DNA of 64,000 bases, from positions 56,632,761 to 56,696,760 of the forward strand of contig OZ024869.1 in assembly GCA_964017185.1 (NCBI GenBank), given 5' to 3'. The notes below the pieces were generated by a model. That model was not told the origin of the DNA. It was given only the letters and a program-made list of their open reading frames with translations, and ran no database searches. The DNA is from Rugalucina vietnamica. Its lineage: Eukaryota; Mollusca; Bivalvia; Lucinida; Lucinidae. Both the position numbers and the translations under genes were made by a program. Positions 1 through 12,015 of this stretch are shown in pieces. Each line of letters begins with the position of its first letter. The stretch's first letter is position 1.

Positions 1-457
1 GCATCTACCACTTTTCAGGCCTCAGGCTGCAATAATTTTCAAAAAATCCATAGTTTTCACTTTTTTCATGTAAAAGCCTATGTTTCCAAATTTGACCTTG
101 CCGTAAAATAGGTCAAGGTCATCCAAGGGTCATCATTTTATCAAACTATGATGGGCTGAAGTCCCCGATGCTACATACCAAGTTTCGTGGAAATCGGCCC
201 ACCGGTTCTGGAGAAGAAGATTTTTGAAGGGTTTTACCATATATGGGGGTGGCGGCCATCTTGGTCATGTGACCTGGATTTCGCGATCAAACTTGAAATG
301 CCACTACCCAAGAAGGCTCCACATACAATTTCAACTAGATCGGCCAAGCGGTTTCAGAGAAGAAGATCTTTGAAATTGTGGACGACGGACGGACGGACGC
401 CGGATCATGGCCATCCTATAAGCTCACCTTGTGAGCCTTCGGCTCAGGTGAGCTAAA
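1..457 (-). mobile_element. Partial AGCTCACCTGAGCC-type element cut by window edge
   Basis: The end at 410-457 is a hairpin: AAGCTCACCTTGTGAGCC, then TTCGGCTCAGGTGAGCT. Inside are GGCGGCCATCTTGGTCATGT, CCGTAAAATAGGTCAAGGTC and GTTCTGGAGAAGAAGATTTT, all shared with the copies at 12791-14757 and 17094-19113. Orientation matches the 17-19 kb copy. Non-coding. Confidence 0.75.
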
Positions 458-974
458 AATCGCTATTTCGAAATTTTTGGAAAAATCAACGATGTGCCTC
501 TTATACATGTTAATTCCTGTAAAATTCACTTTGTAAGGCATGTAAATGAGAAATATGCCTCGAACGAGCTGTATTATACGATTTTTAAGGACAAACAGGT
601 CACCACTGCCGTACACTTCCGGTTTCAATGCCAAATTTTAACGACCAAAATAACAAAATCTGTGGACGATTTTTACAAATTTCAAAAACCATCAGAGTCA
701 AGTATTAAACATAAATGATCGCTGAAAATTCAACGCGTGCTGCTGCTAATAATGCAACTGGAGAAGAACAAAGTTCGTATGCAAATTGCATAAAAAATAT
801 CTGAATTCCTGTTTTTCATGTTGCTGTCTTCTTGCATTTACAAAACTGAAACGAAAATTGTCCATGCTCGAAATTAAGCTTAAAGTTTCTGTAGATGCGA
901 AGCTTTAATGAATCCGCTCCATCACTGTTGGGAAATAGCTGCTCACTCAGCTTAAAATGTATTTTCTTAGTACA
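458..974. other. No gene seen; 458-974
   Basis: AT-rich sequence without a supportable coding region. A fragment at about 920-960 (GTTGGGAAATAGCTGCTCAC) resembles part of the 160-bp dispersed repeat that follows, suggesting a partial second copy. Confidence 0.5.
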
Positions 975-1131
975 AAGGTACAAGTAGGCAAAGATCAGGA
1001 AAAGGCGCAATCAGAAAAAAATTCCCACTCCAAAAACCGAGGTGGGTAAAACTAAATTAACAATCAGGTACATATACCATGAAAACATATCGCAAGCCGA
1101 ATGAGCAGCTATTTTCCCAATAGGTGGCCAC
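975..1131 (-). repeat. 160-bp dispersed repeat (GTGGCCACCTATTGGGAAAA family)
   Basis: Minus-strand copy of a sequence also present at about 10527-10683 and 53832-53993 on the plus strand. It begins GTGGCCACCTATTGGGAAAA, contains TCCCACCTCGGTTTTTGGAG and ends GCCTACTTGTA before a T-rich tail. The short length and the T tail suggest a retroposed sequence, but no tRNA promoter boxes are evident. Confidence 0.7.
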
Positions 1132-1680
1132 GAAGTTACCTTAGCTTAACCAAAAGTATGAAAACACACATAATGCGCCAACAGCACAAAAAATTATAAA
1201 CACCAATACATAAAACGAAAAGAACCTCCACAGATGTATCGCCTTGGCACGATCAGTAATATAAAAATACTGGCGATTTTACATGGCCATAACCCCACCC
1301 TCAGCAATTGCAGTGGTTCATAACATTTAGTTAGTTCTTCTGTCCTCGTGGTGAATCTCTAACTAGTCAATGAATCATCAAGAACAATCAAACAAATCAT
1401 GATAAACATCCTGGTGAATCAAAAAATAGGACTCACAGATAGAGTATGGAGATCCCTGGGTGCCGAATAACTTTCTTCTTACCATAACAAGCACAGCGTA
1501 CATAGAATTGTCCTTGGGAGCAAATATCAGTATTTGATAAAAATCGCAATATCGTCTGCAAATTATAAAATAAATAGTTCAACTACATCTGGTAGTAGCA
1601 GGATACCATTGAGGTCAAGACTTTTTTCAGAATGGTTTTGTTTATGTTTAAGAATGACATTCTGTTTGTTTTAGCTCGAC
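1132..1680. other. No gene seen; 1132-1680
   Basis: AT-rich intergenic sequence. I see no splice-flanked coding stretch, known repeat or RNA gene here. Confidence 0.5.
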
Positions 1681-1689
1681 TGCACAAGT

Positions 1690-2262
1690 GAATAGAGCTA
1701 TTGCAGTCGTCCACGTTCTCGTTCCCGTGCGGCGTGCGCGTGTGCGTTCCCGTGCGAACCTGGTGTGAACGTGATAAGAACCTACTAAGGACGTGTTAGG
1801 AACCGCTAGGACGTGATAAGAACGCAGTGCAGTCTTCTAGGACGCGGTAAGGACGTACAAGAAGCGCGGTATGGTCTTGTCGAGAACTTGATGGACGTAG
1901 CGAGGACGTAACGAGGACGTAGTAGAAGCGTAGCGAGGTCTTGATGGTCTGCAACAAATTTGCATCGCGTCCACGAAGACCGCACTACGTCTGCGCCACG
2001 TTCTTTCTACGTCCTACAAGTTCCTACTACGTCCTTACCACGTCCTTACTACGTCCTTACTGCGTTCTAATTCCACCACGTCCTCGCCACGTTTCTTTTG
2101 AGCATGTTCAAAATTTGACCAAGACCTCCGCGTCCATCAAGACCTCACTACGTCCTTACTACATTCCTACCACGTCCTACAAGACCGTACCACGTCCTCA
2201 CTACGTCCTTATTTTTTTTAGGACGTAGTAAGGACGTAGTGAGAACGTGGCCCGGTGTAGAC
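1690..2262. mobile_element. Foldback-like element A with GGACGTAGTAAG words
   Basis: The left part is rich in GAACGTGATAAGAAC and GGACGTAGCGAGGACGTA. The right part is rich in the opposite strand, TACGTCCTTACTACGTCC, with a local turn at about 2210-2225 (TCCTTATTTTTTTTAGGA). CCACGTTCTC near 1712 is inverted as GAGAACGTGG near 2241. Word spacing is roughly 10-15 bp. The true ends and target duplication are not clear. The 95-residue frame at 1941-2228 is a product of the words, not a gene. Confidence 0.6.
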
Positions 2263-2294
2263 GTAACATAAGGGTCTGTTGACCTACTTTCCAT

Positions 2295-3480
2295 GGTTCA
2301 GTGATTTTGCCTTATATCTTGACACTCAATTAGTATATTTTCTTACTTCTTTCAGATTATGAGTGAGTACGATCAAGCCTTTGACCCCGATAAACTTATA
2401 GGTCACTGTGACTTAATTTCACGGTTCAGTGATTTTGCCTTATATCTTGACACTCAATAAGTATATTTTCATACTTTTTTCAGATTATGAGTGAGTATGA
2501 ACAGACCTTTGACCCCAATATACTTATAGGTCAATTTTACCTAATTTCACGGTTCAGTGACTTTGCCTTATATCTCAGTACTCAAATGGTTTATGAACAA
2601 ACTTCTTCAAAGTATGTTTTCATATGACAAGACCTTTGACCCTGAAGTAGTCCTACGTCACTGTGACCTAATTTCACGGTTCAGTGATTTTGTCTTATAT
2701 CTTGACACTTAAATTAGTATATTTTTATACTTTTTTCAGATTATGAGTGAGTATGACCAGACCTTTGACCCCTGTATACTTCTAGGTCAAAGTGACCTAA
2801 TTTCACGGTTCAGTGACTTTGCCTTATATCTCAGCACTCCAGTGGTTTATGAACAAACTTCTTTCACACTATGTTTGCGTATGACAAGACCTTTGACCCT
2901 AAAGTAGTCCTAGGTCAATATGACCTTATTTCACGGTTCAGTGATTTTCCTTTATATCTCGGCCCTTAATTGGTATATGAACATACTTCTTTCATGATAT
3001 GTTTGCGTATGACAAGACCTTTGACCGTAAAGTATTCCTGTGTCACTGTGACCTAATTTCATGGTTCAGTGACTTTGCCTTATATCTCGACACTCAGTTG
3101 GTATTTTGTCATTCTTCTTTCTGATTATGAATGAGTATGACCAGACCTTTAACACAAACATACTTATTGGTCACTATGACCTTATTTCATGGATCAGTGA
3201 TTTTGCTTTATATCTCAACACTGAATGGGTATATGATCATATTTATTTCACATTATGAGTAAGTATCATTAGACCTTTGACCCTGAAATACTTATAGGTC
3301 AGTGTGAACTTATTTCACGGTTCAGCGATTTTTGCCTTGTGTTTTGGCACTCAGTTGGTATATGAACACACTTCTTTCACAATATGAGTGAGACCTTTAA
3401 ATCTTAGGTAGTTATAGTTATCTTTCATGGTTCAGTGATTTTGTCTTATTGCATCATGGCAAAAAGATGTATGAGCATAA
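2295..3480 (+). repeat. 128-bp tandem repeat array, about 9-10 units
   Basis: The marker GGTTCAGTGATTTTGCC or close variants begin at 2295, 2423, 2551, 2678, 2807, 2935, 3063, 3191, 3319 and 3429, giving a steady period of 127-129 bp. Other unit landmarks are GACCAGACCTTTGACCC and GGTCACTGTGACCTAATTTC. Units differ by substitutions. A unique tail to about 3745 follows. The whole block reappears inverted at 7030-8300. Confidence 0.85.
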
Positions 3481-4466
3481 TGCTTTGGGTTACTGGTCGG
3501 GTTTGGCCTTATGTTTGACAAAGGTCAGAAGCAGTCGAGCACGCTGTCTTGTGACAGCTCTTATTAATTTAGGACCGATGACCTGACCCTCAGTGTATGC
3601 GACTCAGTCCTAGTTAGGTTAGGTAAAGTATCGTGGGGCTTAGATAGGGGTACCAGCATGTACTTTTCTAGTTTATTGTCACTGCAGCTGAAGTTGTGCC
3701 GTGTGGCGGCCCTAACCCCGACCCCTTGCATCAATCATAGTACAGATTAAATTCTCTTACCCTTTGATCCTTTTGTGCAATGGACGAGTCAATAGGCTGA
3801 CTTGTGTTTTTTTCTAAGTGCCATCGAAGTTGCTCATTTCTTCCCTTTTGTGATTAAAGTTGCTTCCACACCTCAGCAATTATTTGTCTTCTTCAACATC
3901 TTTTTTCTCCTAAAATGTTCTATTAATCCCTTAAGCGTATAAGGACGCAATCAAATCGGTTCACATAGATCCAGAGGCGAGTTAGACAATTGAGTTAATA
4001 TCGAAATTTGAAACTTATTCCATCGAAAGAATTTGATATATTTTTGGTGGTGAAATTAGCATTGATTTTCATCACAAAGGCAGTTCTACAGTAAGAAATG
4101 GATATACACAATACATAGAAACAAAGTTGCCACCATTTTGAAACAGTGTACAAAAGTTGTGATCATCTAGAGGTGCTACAAGTTATGTCAATTTAAATTA
4201 CATGATACCCAATATTTGTACATGTCAGTACGTTTTATTATCAACAGCATGGCGATGGGTTGTTTTCAGTGACTTCAATGTATACTTAAGGAGTTAAAAT
4301 ACGCAACACATTACATTTCAATTTTTACATATGTATTTGAGGTCTTGATAAAATCCTTTGATGAAATGACCTACTGACTGCTTTTTGCACGTAATGAAAT
4401 GAGAAAACGCCATTTTGTTGACAAAATTAACGACAAAACGTCGAAAACTATGAAAAACGCAAATTG

Positions 4467-5095
4467 TGACGTAAATGTCGAGGCAAAGGTGGAGATGCCG
4501 AATTCTTTGCATGTTGGTTACGTGACGTCGACTTGATAATGTGCAATTAAGACTAACATCATTGTATACTTAGGTGCCGTCCCATGTTGCGTTAAATCTT
4601 GTTAAAGGAATGCTGAAGTTAACAATAACAAAGAATGAGTTGTTACCGTATATTAAACTATTCTATTTTGATCATTTTGATCATCTAAACGATGTATATA
4701 TTACCGATATACGACACGACTTGCTTTTTAATCAACAGTGACGTCACAGGCACCGTAGAAATGGGCCATCGGAGCGTTTGTTTTGACGTTCGTTTAACAG
4801 AATATCACGTTATGTCAAGAAGTGAAACGGTTAATATGGTTTGAGTGAACACTCGATTTACGCACTGTAATCAAACGTTTGGCAATTGATCTTTTTGAAA
4901 TCCGAAAATTTGAAAAACATAATGGGAGTCATTAAAATGCATGATGTTGGATTTTGACGTTATTATGGGCGTTTTATTGACGTCTGAAGTTTAAATGTCA
5001 TCATGTTTACATAAATAATCATTTTATTGAATATAACGCATGCCGAAAGATATTTTACTGGCTTTTGACTCATTTTTGATTGACGTTGGTGACGT
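4467..5095. promoter_or_regulatory. Cluster of CRE-like TGACGT sites
   Basis: TGACGT occurs at 4467, 4523, 4739, 4784, 4955, 4979, 5081 and 5090. The 4739 site is a full TGACGTCA palindrome. Chance expectation for one hexamer on one strand over 630 bp is well below one. It could be a CREB/ATF-bound region or simply the repeated word of another decayed foldback element. Confidence 0.35.
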
Positions 5096-5733
5096 TAAAC
5101 GTCCCATAACATAACCAAATGTTACCAACTGATCAATACTTACATCTGCAACCACTTTAAGGGGTTTTTGAAACAAAATATTGGTTTTGGTTTCAATTTT
5201 GACATTTACTTTTCATGTTTACAAGTTGTGCTAAAGTTGATCAGTGTGGTAACGCGTACGCCATTAAGCATACGTAACCGACATTGTGGCTTAATCTGTT
5301 GCCGTTTTACGTTAAGATATTGCTTTCATATAATAAGCTCAGTAACACCTCAGACTTGCATTACAAAGCATGGTTTTAGTGACCCAAACTGTTTGTTGCG
5401 TTTCTTTATTCCTTAAGTATATTTATGCCTACTACACGTCTCTGGTTAACTTTGAAAACTACAAAAACGAGGGGAAATTCCGTCAAATTGTTCTTTAAAA
5501 TTTCGCATTTGGTTTCATCCTTTTAAGTATTGTCCACTTTGGAAGATTCTGCAAAACCCTCAGTGGAATGGGTATATAGCTTTTTTGTCGGCATTTGCAG
5601 AATCTTTGACATTTTAAAACTATTCATTGTAATGATGCTAGACATGAGATAAGCTACACCTTAATATGTCGGAGTTAACACTAAGAAAGCAAAATTATTC
5701 TTAGAACACATATGCTGCGTCATGAAACTAAAT

Positions 5734-5734
<1 letters not shown>

Positions 5735-5778
<44 letters not shown>
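5735..5778. repeat. Poly-T tract, 44 bases
   Basis: Uninterrupted T run. It could be the reverse complement of a retroposon poly-A tail. No retroposon body was recognised next to it. Confidence 0.9.
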
Positions 5779-7029
5779 CATATGCAAAATCGTGCAGATT
5801 ACGTGCATGTAGATCAGTTGTGCAGTAACCGAGCGGCTTGCTCAATTAAGAAACTCCTGTAATAATCCAACGTCTTCCTGAATCAAAAATTAAAGGACTC
5901 TTGTAATCTTCTCCGTGATTGGAAAGCCCCGTTTGTGTGTCATCTGTCGCGGCTCTAGCGTGGTAATTGGTAGATGTTTATTCGATTGAGATGAATCAGT
6001 CAGCATCAAGAGGACAGTGTCTGGTGGATAACAGTCGCATTATGATTTGACATATTAAATAAATCGCACGTAATAGATTGGTAAATAGTGTCGCACGAAT
6101 TAGCATGGACTTGCTTGATACGCGCACTGAACGTAGTATCATGACGAATAAGTGTTCAACTAGGTGGTTCCTCGATACTAATATATTGAGGATGAAAACT
6201 GAGTTTCTTTAAATACACATTTTGGATTGCCTAACACTCTGATTCTGAGCATATAACATGTAAAACACCAAGGGTACATATTATTTCCTAACTGGGAGAA
6301 GAGGCCAATGAAGGGGTTATTTAAGAATTTATCAATATAGACATGAGTGGGTGGGGTATGTAAAGCAGAAATCTACTGTTTTCTTGAATCTGTCAATCAA
6401 ATGATGATGTGCATTTATTGCTAATAGACGTCACAGATACTAGGAATGACTCAATATTGTTATTATTTTAAAATTGTAAGTAGCTGGGTGAAAAATTGGA
6501 AATGTAACTGGTTTTCGTGGGACCCATTTCCAGGAAAATGGAATGCATTTGAAAAAAAATTACACAAAGCCTAAATGTCTAGGACACATAATCTGACAAA
6601 TTAAATATTATTTTGGGGTCATGGAAATGTATTTCTTTGGGAAAAGTTAGTGTAAACATTTTTTTCTGGAAAATTCTGAAAGTGGTCAAGTTGGGGCTGC
6701 TCGTGTGCGTTTATTGTTTGCTGAAAGATGACATGCCTTTTGTTTCAGGTTCTTATATGATTGAAGTCAATGACTACATCGAAACATCTGGCTTATTATT
6801 TTTTTTTTCAAAAAGCTAAGAAAAATGGATCCAACGATTTCAACCCGGAAGTAACTGAAAACTGACTCACTTGCTCTGAGCTGACCACTCATTTAACAAT
6901 CATGTATGCACTAATCCATGTATTTGCAACATGTTCAACAGTCCCATGATAAAGCATGCTAAAGAATGTAAAATTGTTGACAAAAATAAACAATGCTTTT
7001 TATACCGGTAAATCTTCAAAGAAAATTTA

Positions 7030-8300
7030 ATCTGTACTATGATTGATGCAAGGGGTCGGGGTTAGAGCCGCCACAACTTCAGCTGCAGTGACAATAAACT
7101 AGAAAAGTACATGCTGGTACCCCTATCTAAGCCCCACGATACTTTACCTAACCTAACTAGGACTGAGTCGCATACACAGAGGGTCAGGTTCTCGGTCCTA
7201 AATTAATAAGAGCTGTCACAAGACAGCGTGCTCGACTGCTCCTGACCTTTGTCAAACATACGGCCAAAACCGACCAGTAACACAAAGCATTATGCTCATA
7301 CATCTTTTTGCCATGATGCAATAAGGCAAAATCACTGAACCATGAAAGATAACTATAACTACCTAAGATTTAAAGGTCTCACTCATATTGTGAAAGAAGT
7401 GTGTTCATATACCAACTGAGTGCCAAAACACAAGGCAAAATCATTGAACCGTGAAATAAGTTCACACTGACCTATAAGTATTTCAGGGTCAAAGGTCTAA
7501 TGATACTTACTCATAATGTGAAATAAATATGATCATATACCCATTCAGTGTTGAGATATAAAGCAGAATCACTGAACCATGAAATAAGGTCATAGTGACC
7601 TTTAAGTCTGTTTGTGTTAAAGGTTTGGTCATACTCATTCATAATCAGAAAGAAGAATGACAAAATACCAACTGAGTGTCGAGATATAAGGCAAAGTCAC
7701 TGAACCATGAAATTAGGTCACAGTGACCCAGGAATACTTTACGGTCACAGGTCTTGTCATACGCAAACATATCGTGAAAGAAGTATGTTCATATACCAAT
7801 TGAGGGCCGAGATATAAAGGAAAATCACTGAACCGTGAAATAAGGTCATATTGACCTAGGACTACTTTAGGGTCAAAGGTCTTGTCATACGCAAACATAG
7901 TGTGAAAGAAGTTTGTTCATAAACCACTGGAGTGCTGAGATATAAGGCAAAGTCACTGAACCGTGAAATTAGGTCACATTGACCTAGAAGTATATAGGGG
8001 TCAAAGGTCTGGTTATACTCACTCATAATCCGAAAAAAGTATAAAATATACTAATTGAGTGTCAAGATATAAGGCAAAATCACTGAACCGTGAAATTAGG
8101 TCACAGTGACGTAGGACTACTTCAGGGTCAAAGGTCTTGTCATATGCAAACATACTTTGAAAGAAGTTTGTTCATAAACCATTTGAGTACCGAGATATAA
8201 GGCAAAGTCACTGAACCGTGAAATTAGTTCAAAGTGACCTATAAGTATATTGGGCTCAAAGGTCTGTTCATACTCACTCATAATCTGAAAAGGAGATACA
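7030..8300 (-). repeat. Inverted copy of the 128-bp tandem array
   Basis: Reverse complement of the 2295-3745 block, beginning with the unique tail (CTGTACTATGATTGATGCAA) and followed by tandem units marked GGCAAAATCACTGAACC. The same unique tail and unit order indicate that one block was duplicated in inverse orientation. Differences between arms are scattered substitutions and small indels. Confidence 0.85.
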
Positions 8301-8336
8301 TTTATAAGGAACGTTAATTAATCGTTCTACAACTCG

Positions 8337-8519
8337 ATGAGAATTATAAACATAACTGTATGGTTTCTAATGCAAAACAGTATATCAGATGTCGATATTC
8401 ACGTGTGTGCTATTCTTATCTGTTTCGAGTATAAAAAATTCAAAATGTTTATGCGAAGTAAATATAACGTGACTATTAAAGCACTATTTACTCCCGTGAG
8501 GCTGCAGGCTGAAATTTGA
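8337..8519 (+). pseudogene. Short open frame conserved between palindrome arms
   Basis: The frame contains DVDIHVCAILICFEYKKFKM and then FMRSKYNVTIKALFTPVRLQ. The right arm (27777-27959, minus strand) encodes DVEIHVCAILICLVYKYFKM and YMRGKYNTTVKGFTPVWLQ, an in-frame alignment with one codon indel. This copy stops early because of a small deletion. The protein family is not recognised. It may be an exon fragment of a gene or transposon captured in the duplicated segment. Confidence 0.3.
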
Positions 8520-9379
8520 TGAGATTGCAGAAAATAATGTGGAAAATTATGCAGAAATTAGGTAGTATTTCCTAAATGCTTATCTTAAGTTCTGATTCAG
8601 TATTATGAAAATAACTTTGAAAAATGTCCGATTTTCGGCGTTATAATTCCGTTTAGAGTGTAAGTTGGGCATAAAAGGATGCCATGAAATAGAGAGTTTG
8701 CGAAGTTTGTACCGCAAGTAGTTATCGTGAAAGATCAAAGCAGGAAATTATGTCTGAGAATTTAAAAGAAGAAAACAGAGATCTACAAATCTCGATTAAC
8801 AGGCAGTGTTTGTTTCTCTCGCGTCAGTGCGTTTTTGTATTGGATTGTATTTGCTATCAATAAAGCCAATTGTAGATGCGTTACAGCAAAGAATGTAAGA
8901 AAACTATTTGGATTTACGCGTATAAATCAATCGCTAATTGTGCCAGTTGGTATTAATGTCACGTCTTTCTTTGACCAGACATAAATATATTTCAATGATT
9001 ATTCTCATGTAAAGATTTCAGCGAGTAAAAACCACCAGAACCGAAGCAATCACAACTTAATCTATACGTGTTGATCTATCAACAATATGCGGTAATCCAA
9101 ATGAGTAACTTTTACCCAAATGGTGACAATTCAGTTTCAAATTATCAGTATTGAGATATATAAAGGTTTGAAACAGTACTGAAACAGACACAAAAAGAAA
9201 CACACATAAAACAAATCAGCAGTAGATTCACAGTCTGTCGTCAAAGGCAGTTTATTCATCTAAATGCATTAAGCCCTTTCCTGTTTGCAACGAACGTAGA
9301 ATGTAAAGAAATGGTGATAGGGGGCGTGTTGTTTATGTGACTTGTATTTTATTCTCGATTTGTTCGAAACAAATATTTA

Positions 9380-9660
9380 TTGGCAGTCCCTACTTTTTGT
9401 ATATGATTCCAAAGCACTATAATACACCGTATTAGTGGCAATCGCGAACAACCAATTTGATAAACAAAAATAGTTCTAGATCGCATTAAAACTGAGGCGT
9501 TTCCGATTGCCAAAATGACAATGTAGAACGTAAATTAAACGTTCTCGATTGCCAACACATGCTTATTGGCAATCCAAAACGCATTTTTTGGCAGTCGGGA
9601 ACGCAATTTTGTATAAAATTACACGTTCCACATTGCCACTAATACACTGTGTATAAGAGC
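9380..9660. repeat. TTGCCAA/ACGTTC word-rich segment, left arm
   Basis: Repeated alternation of TTGGCAATC / GATTGCCAA with ACGTTC or GAACG (for example GTTCTCGATTGCCAACA and CTTATTGGCAATCC). The palindrome partner at 22540-22720 has the same words in inverse. It resembles the interior of the other word-rich foldback elements. Confidence 0.5.
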
Positions 9661-10524
9661 AGTTTGTTTTAATTTTTAACAATTCTTTCTTCTTTTTTTC
9701 AGAATTAATACCATAAAAACAAGACAATGCCATGGATGACATTTTAATATTACTTTGATACGAGCACAAAAGTTTTCTCGGTCGTTTGAACAGCGAAGTA
9801 AAGATCGATAGGTAAAAACGTAGCTTTTTGTGCAAGGACACAAAACAACGAAGCATATCTTTCTTTTCGAGAAAGCAGACAATATCTTAATATTTGCTCT
9901 CTATGTCAAACGAGGCGCCTCAACTCATTACATTGACTAAATTCAAAGACATTTATTTCGTCTGAGAAGCATAAAACGCTATTTTCCTGGCCAATTGGTA
10001 GCAGAGAGAGATGCAGATAAAATTGTTTGTTTTGCCTAATAAACAGTTTTTAAAACTATCAGAACTTACGTTACGATTCTGAACAACAGGCGCATCGTCA
10101 TGGACAATCACCAAAATAAGACTGACCAAAGATTGCACAAATCATATCAAATGAGGCTGGTGCCAAAATGATAAAAGTATGTAAGTTTCACTCTCCAATT
10201 ATGTGTGTATGGAAGCGACCCTTGTCTTTAACAACAATCGTGGCGACATAATTCACATCCGCTATTTATCTTAAGTGGCAAGAAGCTCCGAATAAAATGC
10301 AATCAACTGATTATTAACCGATCTCTAAACTTGCAAGAATAGTGAGTCATAATATTCTGAGTGGTTTTAAAGATAAACTTTCTCCCGTACGTGGCAATGC
10401 AGCACGACCCAACTTATCGCCGTTCGGCAGAACTGTCAGATACAACATAAAATACCAATGTCTGTGAGTTTTGAACAGAAACGGGCATTGGTGTAGATAT
10501 GACAACGTTTTAAAAATAGGTTTT

Positions 10525-10690
10525 GAGTGGCCACCTATTGGGAAAATAGCTGCTCATTCGGCTTGCGATATGTTTCATGGTATGGGTACCTGATTGTTAA
10601 TTTGTTTTTTCCCACCTCGGTTTTTGGAGTGGGAATCTTTTTCTGATTGCGCCTTTTCCTGATCTTTGCCTACTTGTAACTTTTTTTTTT
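10525..10690 (+). mobile_element. 160-bp dispersed repeat inserted in left palindrome arm
   Basis: GAGTGGCCACCTATTGGGAA through GCCTACTTGTAACTTTTTTT. The right arm at about 21610-21635 has no such insert and runs directly from AAACAAGTCATC into the AAAATAG sequence, so it is the empty site. Other copies are at 975-1131 and 53832-53993. The T-rich 3' end suggests retroposition. Confidence 0.7.
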
Positions 10691-10799
10691 GAACAAGTCA
10701 TCATTTTTATGGAAATTTGGATCATGCATTGAAACAGTTCGATAACATTTTTGGATCGGTCAAAATCTGTCTTCAGCTTCATACTCACAGTGTAAAGAA

Positions 10800-10990
10800 G
10801 AACGGTTTCAAAGTCAAAGTCAAAATTTATTTTAAGTCAGATAATGTAACATATATAAAATTAGCTATGAATAGCTATTTACCGACTTCATTTAAGACAG
10901 CAATAGCTTTCGCCGTGCGAACAGAAATAAAATCTTTATCCTTATCAAACTTTCAGCAGTATACGTCTGAGTGCATTAGGTTAGTTTCAT
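10800..10990 (-). repeat. Retroposon-like 3' end with (TTTGAC) tail, left arm
   Basis: TCAAAGTCAAAGTCAAAATT on this strand is the reverse complement of a TTTGACTTTGAC tail. The body runs to about 10990. The partner copy at 21300-21505 has TTGACTTTGACTTTGACTTT. Such short direct tails are typical 3' ends of non-LTR retroposons in invertebrates. It is present in both arms, so it predates the duplication. Confidence 0.5.
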
Positions 10991-11432
10991 ATGAGTTGGT
11001 CAAGACAATAAGTTAGCATGTAATTATACTACTGTCCAGAACATATGAAAACATTCCATGGTGATTGAATACATTCTTCCTTAAATTCATTGAGTGCCTG
11101 CTTGTTGTTTGTTTGCTGTCATTATTTGAAAGTCTGTCATTATTCGGAAATTGATCTCAAAATGGGACGAAAATGGCAGCTAAAGGAAATAAGTTACTGG
11201 GTGTATCACTAGACGCGCGGAAATAAGCATGTCATTGTAAGAATGGAACGGAGATGTTAGCGTACATTGAAGTATTTCGTATGTCAAATGCAAACCCTGC
11301 ATATTCACGGTGACATCCTATCAAAATGTGTGCTTCGGTTGTTACAATAATCTCAATGTAGGATAATAAAGGCATATTATGGCATTTACTCTGTATGCTG
11401 TTGTTTATAATAGCGGTCAAACACGACTTTCT

Positions 11433-11534
11433 ATTCCTTAACATCCGCTAGGTCCCGAGGAGAGTGATGAAAACCGTAGGCGTAGCCCAAGGTTTTTAAC
11501 ACTCCCCGAGGGACCTAGCGAATGTTAATGAATG
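11433..11534. repeat. Hairpin with CGCTAGGTCCC arms, left arm
   Basis: Arms CCGCTAGGTCCCGAGGAGAG and CACTCCCCGAGGGACCTAGC enclose a loop of about 40 bases that has its own short inverted repeat. The right-arm copy at 20785-20885 keeps the fold. Likely a small MITE. Confidence 0.7.
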
Positions 11535-11829
11535 ACAAAAAAAATTTTGATCGTTAATAGTGCATAAATTCTGCACAAGCGAAAGAAATAATGGTGCACT
11601 ATATTTTACAGCCTCATCACATTTTCATTGATATTTTGTTTTACCAACGGAATTTCATGTCAACACGCCTCAGTATTTGTATGTCCGCGATACAAAATTT
11701 TGGGCAGAGAACTCTATTATATGGTTGCAAGCGATTGACCCAAAGTATGGGCAGGGCCACCGCAAACATTTAAGATGTATTTCGTAGTTGGTCCCCTGAC
11801 TAACAATGTGGACTTTTTTTTAATTTTTA

Positions 11830-12015
11830 ATACCTTTTTTGAGCAAGCCTTGGCTAGGCAGTTGTCCCGGGAGCACCCGAAGGCTCAACCGAGTAGGAGG
11901 CTGTTTTTTGTCGTTGTTTTTGGAGAAGCCCGGGATCGAACCTGCGACCACTGGTTAACAAGGCGAGTGACGGATTTTCCCGTCCTTCGGATGGTATCTT
12001 GTCTGCGTATGACGT
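11830..12015 (-). mobile_element. tRNA-derived SINE fragment, left arm
   Basis: On the minus strand it contains GGTCGCAGGTTCGATCCCGG, a good RNA polymerase III B box (GGTTCGATCC) in tRNA T-arm context, preceded by CACTCGCCTTGTTAACCAGT. The partner copy is at 19900-20050 on the plus strand. The A box is not convincing, so this is a decayed tRNA-like head, not a tRNA gene. Confidence 0.55.

Larger units (their letters stand above)
3746..7029. other. Loop between inverted 128-bp arrays; no gene seen
   Basis: 3.3 kb without a supportable exon. It contains a cluster of eight TGACGT sites (4467-5095) and a 44-base T tract (5735-5778). The 82- and 68-residue open frames in it show no domain, splice context or composition that would support coding. 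Confidence 0.5.

Noticed and set aside
8752-8865. Short frame MSENLKEENRDLQISINRQC... in the left arm
   Set aside because: The right arm and the central copy carry a one-base insertion at the same place and read in a different frame, so coding is not conserved.
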